Positions 10,224 through 15,256 of a DNA stretch of 15,256 bases are shown in pieces. Source of the DNA: Larix sibirica (lineage: Eukaryota; Streptophyta; Pinopsida; Pinales; Pinaceae); contig NWUY0300050804.1 of NCBI GenBank assembly GCA_004151065.3, positions 7,075-22,330 on the forward strand. Reading direction: 5' to 3'. Positions within the stretch are counted from its first letter, which is position 1. Each line of letters starts with the position of its first letter. Made by a program: the position numbers and the translations under genes. The notes beneath the pieces are model-generated. The model saw only the letters and a program-made list of their open reading frames with translations. It was not told the origin of the DNA and searched no databases.

Positions 10224-10504
10224 TAGTCGGGACCCATACTTTTAGTGTGTTTCTCAAAACTAGGAGAAATAAATCCGTAGCCAACAAATCATGAGATGAA
10301 ATAAAAATATATCATCAACATATTTCTTGCAAACCGTTTGTGTACAAACAACTAGGATATAGACAAGATTATCAACGATAGAAGAAGAAATAGGTGATCC
10401 TGGAAACTCAACATCATCAACAATCTTCTTCTCATCTTTCTACAGTCGGCTAATCTTCAGTTCACGACTCTACTTGCAATCCTATAAATATTTAATAGTC
10501 TCAT

Positions 10505-10583
10505 GGGCACTGCACACAACATCATAACATGCACACAACACTCGAGTTTATTCGATGGGAACTGCACACAACATCATAACATG
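10505..10583. repeat. Two 27-bp direct repeats, 52 bp apart
   Basis: GGGCACTGCACACAACATCA and its continuation (10505-10531) recur at 10557-10583 with a single change (C to A at the fourth base). A partial third unit, GCACACAACA, lies between them at about 10531-10540. They sit in the upstream non-coding part of the nested element (10224-10696), where I see no other feature. Confidence 0.75.
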
Positions 10584-10696
10584 ACAATGTGCAATCGACC
10601 CTTTAATGCTTAGAACTTAAATGCGTTCAATAAATAGTCAAGCAATTTCTGGACGACCAGATCCAAGTTCATATAAGTCCGTGGCTTGGTTTTACT

Positions 10697-11027
10697 ATCC
10701 TTAAAGTCTTGAAGAATTGCAAATTCTTCCATCTTGGGTTTACTACCTTATATTGAGTCTAAGATATGTATTGCATACAATTCACATCCTTTTCTAGATT
10801 ATTTCTTCATCTACAAAGTTGAAATTTGCCTGATAGATATGGCCTTTGGAATTCCTATTATAGTTTTGAGATTGTCATAATTTTGTATTTGTACAAAGTA
10901 ATATTTTGTGATAACAATCCAAAATTTCCTTCTATTTCAGCAGCCAACTGTTTCCTAATAAAACATCTTAAGATCCTAATGGTAAAATGTTCAAATATAC
11001 TATAGTTTTCATACAATTCATTTCTAT
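10697..11027 (-). pseudogene. Protease end and linker to reverse transcriptase, cut by the nested insertion
   Basis: Directly after the protease open frame, the minus strand continues in family-like order: IEMNCMKTIVYLNILPLGS, a stop, DVLLG (the flap and end of the retropepsin fold), then ISIRQISTL and SRKGCELYAIHILDS with stops between, and finally MEEFAILQDFKD at about 10697-10732. In related elements this last motif runs straight into the LPPKR motif that precedes reverse transcriptase. Here LPPKR is 2.1 kb away, at about 8580-8595, which defines the nested insertion between them. Confidence 0.78.
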
Positions 11028-11366
11028 TTAACAATTTTCTATCAATTCCATTATTTTCCTCTTATGTCTTGTAGCTAATTGAACTAACTGGGGCTTCTTA
11101 TGTCTATTCCTTGGAAGCATACATGATTCAACATTTTTTGGGGAAATGTAACCTTGGCTAGAACCTATGTCAATCAAGATAGAAACAATTTGTGTAGCAA
11201 TTTTACCTTCCACTTCTACCATTGATGGTTGATGATAAGCTTGTTGGTATTCTAAAGAAGCATAAATCATAGGAATATTTATGGCTACATCAATAATTGT
11301 AGTGGATTTATGTACATTATGAATAGTTTTAACATTCTCACCTTTGTGAGGACAATTCCTTAACAT
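11028..11366 (-). pseudogene. Retropepsin-like protease segment after the Gag zinc knuckle
   Basis: The open stretch of 112 residues overlaps the end of the zinc knuckle (MLRNCPHKG) and then reaches the protease core. SILIDIGSSQGYISPKNVE at about residues 62-80 matches the aspartic protease active-site region. The usual D-T/S-G triad is D-I-G here (D66-I67-G68, near 11163-11171), so the central Thr or Ser has become Ile. PQLVQLATRHKRKIMELIENC at the end is also family-typical. The enzyme would cut the Gag-Pol polyprotein. The changed triad and the stop at the end suggest it is inactive. Confidence 0.84.
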
Positions 11367-12401
11367 ATGAGCTTCCCTACAACCCCAACATGTTAGAGGG
11401 CCCTAAAAAGAATCATTTGGTTTCCCTCCTGCATAACCATTAAATTTATTTCCACCTTGACTTGGTTGATTCTAATGAAAACTACTCTTCTGAATGTTCT
11501 TGTTCTGATTTCTATACCGTGGAGGTCTAAATCCCTCTTTTCTCGGTTCAATTTTTTTCTTCTTCTTTTCTCTACAACCCTTAATAATATTTGTTATGTC
11601 CTTATACTGATCATAACAATACTTATCTTTTTTTATTGTTTCATCTAAGGTTTTGGGTTTTTCGAATTCAATTCTATCTCTATATGATTGAGGTAAACTA
11701 CTTACAAAATGTTGCATCTTCACTTTTTTCATCTCTAATATATGGAACATACCTTAACAGTTCCTTATTAGCTACATCATCCATAATCATCTATCCTAAT
11801 TTCAATTAATGAAATTCTTTGATTTTTTTGTCAAAATACCTCCCCGAAATGTATCTTTTTAAAAGTATTTCTTAAACTACTTCCAACTTATTTTATTTCC
11901 ACTAACATGCTTTATTAACTTAAGATATTCCATCAAATTGCAGCTTTACTGTTTAAGTTATAAATTGCTACTATATCCTTCATATTACTAGAGTAATATG
12001 AACTCTTTTTTTAGCTTATCCTTATACTTATTTTCTTTCTCTTCTTATGAGATAAAGTCTTGGAATGATCACTTCTTGATTGTACTAAAGTAGATTCATT
12101 ATCACTTGAAAAATCCAGTAGAAGTTTAGTTTCATTAGAAGAACTTAAATTTTTTATCTTTACCAGATTTCTTATTCAAAGAATATTTACCAGCATTACT
12201 TAAAGTTTGACCCTATTGTTTTTAAGTTTTCATTTTAGTTAAATTCTTTAGAAGGATATAATTTAATTCTTGTTGTTCTTCTTGAGCATTTACTAATTTT
12301 TCATTATCATCCTTAAAGCTTTGTAGTTCTGCCTGTAGGCTTCTCATATTCTCATTCATATTGGAAAGTAGATCTTCTCTTTCATTAGATACCACCTCCA
12401 T
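11340..12401 (-). pseudogene. Gag (coiled coil, capsid region, zinc knuckle), broken
   Basis: I place the start at the ATG at 12401-12399 (MEVVSNERED). The first 59 codons run open to a TAA at 12224-12222 and look like an acidic, Gln/Glu-rich coiled coil, usual at the N-terminus of this Gag family. Next comes a Ser/Lys-rich stretch, then capsid-like motifs in shifting frames: IVAIYNLNSKAA with a stop where a Trp is usual, then ISWK-stop-FKKYF and LLRYVPYIRDEKS. An open piece at 11472-11750 holds FVSSLPQSYRDRIEF and PKTLDETI, typical of the Gag C-terminal domain. A CCHC zinc knuckle, CWGCREAHMLRNC (spacing C-X2-C-X3-H-X4-C), lies around 11352-11390. It would package element RNA into virus-like particles. 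Several in-frame stops and at least two frame changes make it a pseudogene. Confidence 0.86.
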
Positions 12402-12612
12402 GCCAACCTATGGTTGATTATTTTATGGTTTGAATGATGGGTATACCCTCCATATTGTGAGTAAAGTAAAATAACTATTGGCTTCTCCGAAAAAAAATCA
12501 CAAGTTTCCTACACGTTGTCTATAATTAACAAAACAATAATTTGTTAGATATACTCAAGGAATGTTATAATAATTTTTTAAAATCTTATCGGTCTCTTAG
12601 AGATGTAACCAT

Positions 12613-12624
12613 GCTCTAGTACCA
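12613..12624 (-). other. Primer binding site, variant of the initiator-Met tRNA type
   Basis: The minus strand reads TGGTACTAGAGC. The usual plant site complementary to the 3' end of initiator methionine tRNA is TGGTATCAGAGC, so the two differ by a swapped C/T pair. Three bases separate it from the LTR end ...GTGACA at 12628. This is where reverse transcription of the element would be primed. It fixes the minus orientation of the element and the inner edge of the right LTR. Confidence 0.85.
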
Positions 12625-12995
12625 ATTTGTCACATGCCTAAATTCTGTATTTCTTCAAAAAAAATTAATTACATTTTTAAAAATATGGAGAATAAATATA
12701 CCAATCAATCTTCTTCACTCTCATAAAATTAGAAATAGAGAAACTATGAGGTAATCCTTATTCTATTGGTGAGTATAAAACATGCAGATAAAGGATTAGT
12801 TGTAATTCCAGAATTTGGTGAATTGTTTTATTCCATATATTTGGAGTTGTACATTCATTTTGATGTCTACATTGTTACTTCATTGAACAATATAATCATT
12901 ACTATTTAAAATACAAATTCAAGGCCTCAAAAAAATCTTGCTAATGATGAATCATTAGCCAATATAAAAACCATTAGATTGCTTATCAATATTAA

Positions 12996-13034
12996 GTTTT
13001 GTGCTCTTATACCCAATAGTTTTGTGCTCTTATA
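12996..13034. repeat. 16-bp direct repeat at the right-LTR deletion joint
   Basis: GTTTTGTGCTCTTATA occurs at 12996-13011 and again at 13019-13034. It lies exactly where the right LTR drops about 1.29 kb relative to the left LTR. The left LTR has only one similar word (about 436-451). Confidence 0.7.
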
Positions 13035-13294
13035 TCAATATTTGGTTTCAGTTTCAAAACCCCTTTTACTATTCGAAATCCTTAAGTTCAGAGGTAGTAT
13101 GAAAATTCTAAGATGCATTTGTCCAGTTATTACATAAATTCTTTAAATATTATTTGGGGTTTTCTGTGGTAATAAATTAATAGTTTACCATACTAGGGTT
13201 TCACATTCTAATTATAGGTGTACTTCCAGCACTACATTGGCAAGGCTTTATGGTTATGGTTTCCTTTAAGAATTAATGAAGGCTGAATCTTATC

Positions 13295-13535
13295 ATGGCC
13301 ATATCTCGACAGAGATCTTTGCAAAGCAATGGAATAAATTCTAGTTCAATTTAGAAGTATGAACTTAATTTCAACGGCGAAGGTAATAACAATTTCATAA
13401 TTTAACTTTAATTTCTTCCTACAATTTCAAAGGAGTTTAATTTATAATCTTTATTGCTTGAATTCGCAGGTGATGTTTGCAATCGGCCTCATCAATTTAC
13501 CAAGGTATTTAATAACAAAAACGCATATGTTGCAT
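13295..13535 (+). other. Matching exon/intron-like blocks in the right LTR
   Basis: This block is aligned codon for codon with 2017-2231. ATG at 13295 opens 29 codons (MAISRQRSLQSN...) with no indel against the left copy, though one codon is TAG. The GT is at 13383, and an 87-nt intron-like stretch ends GCAG at 13469. The second block reads GDVCNRPHQFTKVFNNKNAY and ends in TAG. Both splice-like sites are kept while the stretch between them differs in length (59 against 87 nt). Further on, ...TATAACAGAG precedes VNPHLILQDFRIDHST, then GT. Most substitutions between the copies change amino acids, so there is no sign of selection on the protein within this element. Confidence 0.4.
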
Positions 13536-14585
13536 AGTTAAATTCTACATTTTAAATTCTCTTTAGAGAATCGTAATTAATTTTATTCTTTATAACAGAG
13601 GGTAAACCCTCACTTGATATTACAAGATTTCAGAATAGATCATTCAACGGTAGGCCTCTTTTCTTGGTTTATGGGATAACCCGAGGTCAACCCTAGCAAC
13701 CTTGGTTGTTGTACAGTCTAAAGTAAGTACTAGAATTACTATATTAAGTTTTAATATTTGGTTTTCAGTACTATAGATCTGCCTAGTGATAGCGAGACAT
13801 TAATTCTCTCATTTTTCAGTCTATATATTTGTTCTGACACCTCAACCTGTAATATCAAAATTATGTTTATGAATTAAGAACTGTAAAGTTATTCCTCTAT
13901 GAATTTGAATTGTAAAGATACGTCAGCTATTTTAATGACAATATGTAGTAATCAGTGTTGCCAATGATTATAATATTTTTTTCCTTATGCATAAAAAGAA
14001 TCTATGTTTTCAAGTCTATACTTCAAAATATTTCCTTATTTTTCTCTTTTAGTAGAAATAGTTCTATATGGATTAATTACATTAAAGACTTTATAGTACT
14101 CTTTTGCTTACATTGTTTATTTAATCTAAAATACTCCTTCTATTTAGAAAGATAAGAATATGTTTAAAATATCTATAGATTTATCTTTCTTTTCATATAG
14201 CTGTATTCAAAATATTAAATGATAACACAAATATATAGAGATCAGAGTTACTATGTAACTTTTCTATTTTTATTTTCTTGTCTTTATTGTCAAAAAAAAG
14301 GAGATTAAATAATAAGAATACAGAATAATTCTTAGAAGAAGATTGGATTTTTTGTATTTTTCTTTATTCTTACATTTAATATCCTCTAACTATATAAACT
14401 AACATGCAAAGTAATACTTTTCAATTAAACAAAATACATAAAACAATAGAGGTTAAAATAACTTATCTATAAAAACCCTTAAGAAATTGAATTGGGTTGG
14501 TCCATGTACCACCCAACCATAGGCTTTTTGCACCCCCAAGTTGGTCCATGATACCACCAAAAAGTAATCACAGGTTACAAAAGTT

Positions 14586-14679
14586 TACATTCTATACCTT
14601 TAGGGTTTCCTCCAGTCAGAAGTTACTCACATTACTTGCCCACCTATCCCCTTCTAGTGCTCTTCAAGGTGTGCATAGA
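14586..14679. repeat. 94-bp segment repeated at 14812-14905 across an N
   Basis: The segment starting TACATTCTATACCTTTAGGG recurs 226 bp later, directly after the N at 14811, with one difference (CCTATCCCC against CCTATCACC). The second copy continues collinear with the left LTR (4990-5310). The 131 bp between the first copy and the N (14680-14810) has no counterpart in the left LTR. This looks like two contig ends joined over an overlap, the first one carrying foreign or chimeric sequence. Confidence 0.75.
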
Positions 14680-15256
14680 AAGGTTGCCAAAGCCCTATCA
14701 TCTTTGGTGATGTTACACCTTTCACTAGGCTTATCAATCCAATTCCCACTCATTGTCTACTCTTGGTTTCTTACACTCAAGCTCAAGCCAAAACAATGGA
14801 TACATGTAACNTACATTCTATACCTTTAGGGTTTCCTCCAGTCAGAAGTTACTCACATTACTTGCCCACCTATCACCTTCTAGTGCTCTTCAAGGTGTGC
14901 ATAGAGAGTTTTTCCAAGTTCTGGCAAAGTCTATTAAGGAACTTTTACCAATTCTAATGATTGAGATTAACCAAATACTCCCAATACCTACTTTTATACA
15001 ACACCACAAAGTGTTATTCAGTATGGTCATAGAGAGTAAAGCTGCATTCTAACTGAACCTTTAACTATACTAATAACTATTTTCTTTTCTACTAAAACAC
15101 ATGAATTTTCTTTGTGTTATTTTTATTATCTCATTGTTTCTATAATCCTGTGTTTTACCTTGTTCCTCTCACTTCAAGTTTCCCTTCTCTAGATTTTGTT
15201 AAATATACAACATCAGGAGACATTCTCCAAACCAATCTTGTGTAGCCAAGATTGAT

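Larger units (their letters stand above)
8605..10696 (-). mobile_element. Nested, 5'-truncated LTR retroelement inserted in the pol region
   Basis: The older element is interrupted between the QDFKD motif (ends about 10697) and the LPPKR motif (about 8580-8595), which are normally a few codons apart. The insert has a complete-looking LTR at its left edge (8605-9055) with a purine tract on the minus strand next to it, so it also reads on the minus strand. I find no second copy of this LTR and no target-site duplication at the right edge. The 5' LTR has therefore been lost, or the right joint is a rearrangement. No reverse transcriptase or integrase motif is seen inside, so it is either an internally deleted copy or a non-autonomous element. 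Base composition is less AT-rich than the host element. Confidence 0.72.
1..15256 (-). mobile_element. Degenerate Ty3/Gypsy chromovirus-type LTR retrotransposon with very long LTRs, filling the window
   Basis: Read on the minus strand, the domains run primer binding site, Gag, protease, reverse transcriptase, RNase H, integrase, chromodomain, polypurine tract. This is the Ty3/Gypsy order with a C-terminal chromodomain, which defines chromoviruses. The internal part is 5786-12627, flanked by related sequence on both sides (about 1-5785 and 12628-15256) that I read as the LTRs. Removing a nested insertion of about 2.09 kb leaves about 4.75 kb of internal sequence. All domains have stops and frameshifts, so the copy is dead. 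Hand comparison of LTR segments gave about 80% identity (one 87-nt block) to about 93% (one 54-nt block), suggesting an old insertion. Neither outer end is certainly inside the window, so target-site duplications cannot be examined. Clade within the chromoviruses is not assigned. Confidence 0.9.
12628..15256 (-). repeat. Right LTR (5' LTR of the element), runs off the window
   Basis: Its inner end on the + strand is TGTCACATGCC at 12628, so on the minus strand the LTR ends ...GTGACA. The primer binding site follows three bases later (12613-12624). From 12906 the sequence is collinear with the left LTR to about 15190. It lacks about 1.29 kb present in the left LTR (roughly 460-1770); the joint is near 13019-13047. 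It lacks a further 45 bp or so near 14530. From 15191 to the end the similarity to the left LTR (5320 on) is lost, and about 0.5 kb would be expected beyond the window. It contains exon-like blocks on the + strand and a local 94-bp repeat with an N. Confidence 0.83.

Noticed and set aside
10280-10330. A YVDDI-like string on the minus strand in the nested element, which resembles a reverse transcriptase active site
   Set aside because: No other reverse transcriptase motif (KID, MPFGL) lies on either side in any frame. A five-residue match is expected by chance.
11457-11809. Two + strand open frames of 63 and 72 codons
   Set aside because: They are the antisense of the Gag C-terminal region and show no motif.
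13955-14155. 66-codon + strand open frame rich in Phe, Ile and Ser
   Set aside because: It is AT-rich LTR sequence. The matching part of the left LTR is not open in the same way and there is no recognised motif.
15233-15254. Perfect 8-bp inverted repeat CAATCTTG...CAAGATTG with a 6-nt loop at the window end
   Set aside because: Short hairpins are common in such AT-rich DNA, there is no T run after it, and the window ends two bases later.

Overview
The window is AT-rich plant nuclear DNA. I see no intact cellular gene, no rRNA or tRNA gene and no CRISPR array. Nearly all of it can be read as one old, broken LTR retrotransposon of the Ty3/Gypsy (Metaviridae) chromovirus type lying on the minus strand. 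It carries a second LTR element inside it and the marks of imperfect assembly. The plant assignment rests on an initiator-Met-tRNA-like primer site, the plant style of the pol motifs and a chromodomain. I cannot name the species.

Layout in + coordinates (the element reads right to left): left LTR, which is the element's 3' LTR (about 1 or before, to 5785); polypurine tract (5786-5798 on the minus strand); chromodomain and integrase C-terminus (about 5849-6113); integrase (about 6114-7101); RNase H (about 7310-7750); reverse transcriptase (about 7751-8604); a nested younger LTR element, 5'-truncated (about 8605-10696), with a complete-looking 451-bp LTR (8605-9055, TGTTA...TAACA) and an ORF holding a G-patch-like motif (9768-10223); then the older element resumes with protease and linker (about 10697-11366), Gag zinc knuckle and capsid (about 11340-12401), primer binding site (12613-12624) and the right LTR, the element's 5' LTR (12628 to past the window end). 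Without the nested insertion the internal region is about 4.75 kb, a normal chromovirus size. Every domain carries stops and frameshifts, so the element cannot move by itself.

The LTRs are unusually long (about 4.3 kb or more) and carry, on the strand opposite to pol, an exon/intron-like arrangement. An ATG and two or three short coding-like blocks are separated by matching GT...AG sites, and the left and right LTRs align codon for codon there. This could be captured host DNA, but I do not recognise the protein. It is the most open question in the window.

Two places look like assembly artefacts. A 1487-bp segment (1017-2503) is repeated almost perfectly at 2527-4013, with N bases at both joints. 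A 94-bp segment (14586-14679) is repeated at 14812-14905, with an N just before the second copy. Both should be resolved before any biological duplication is claimed.
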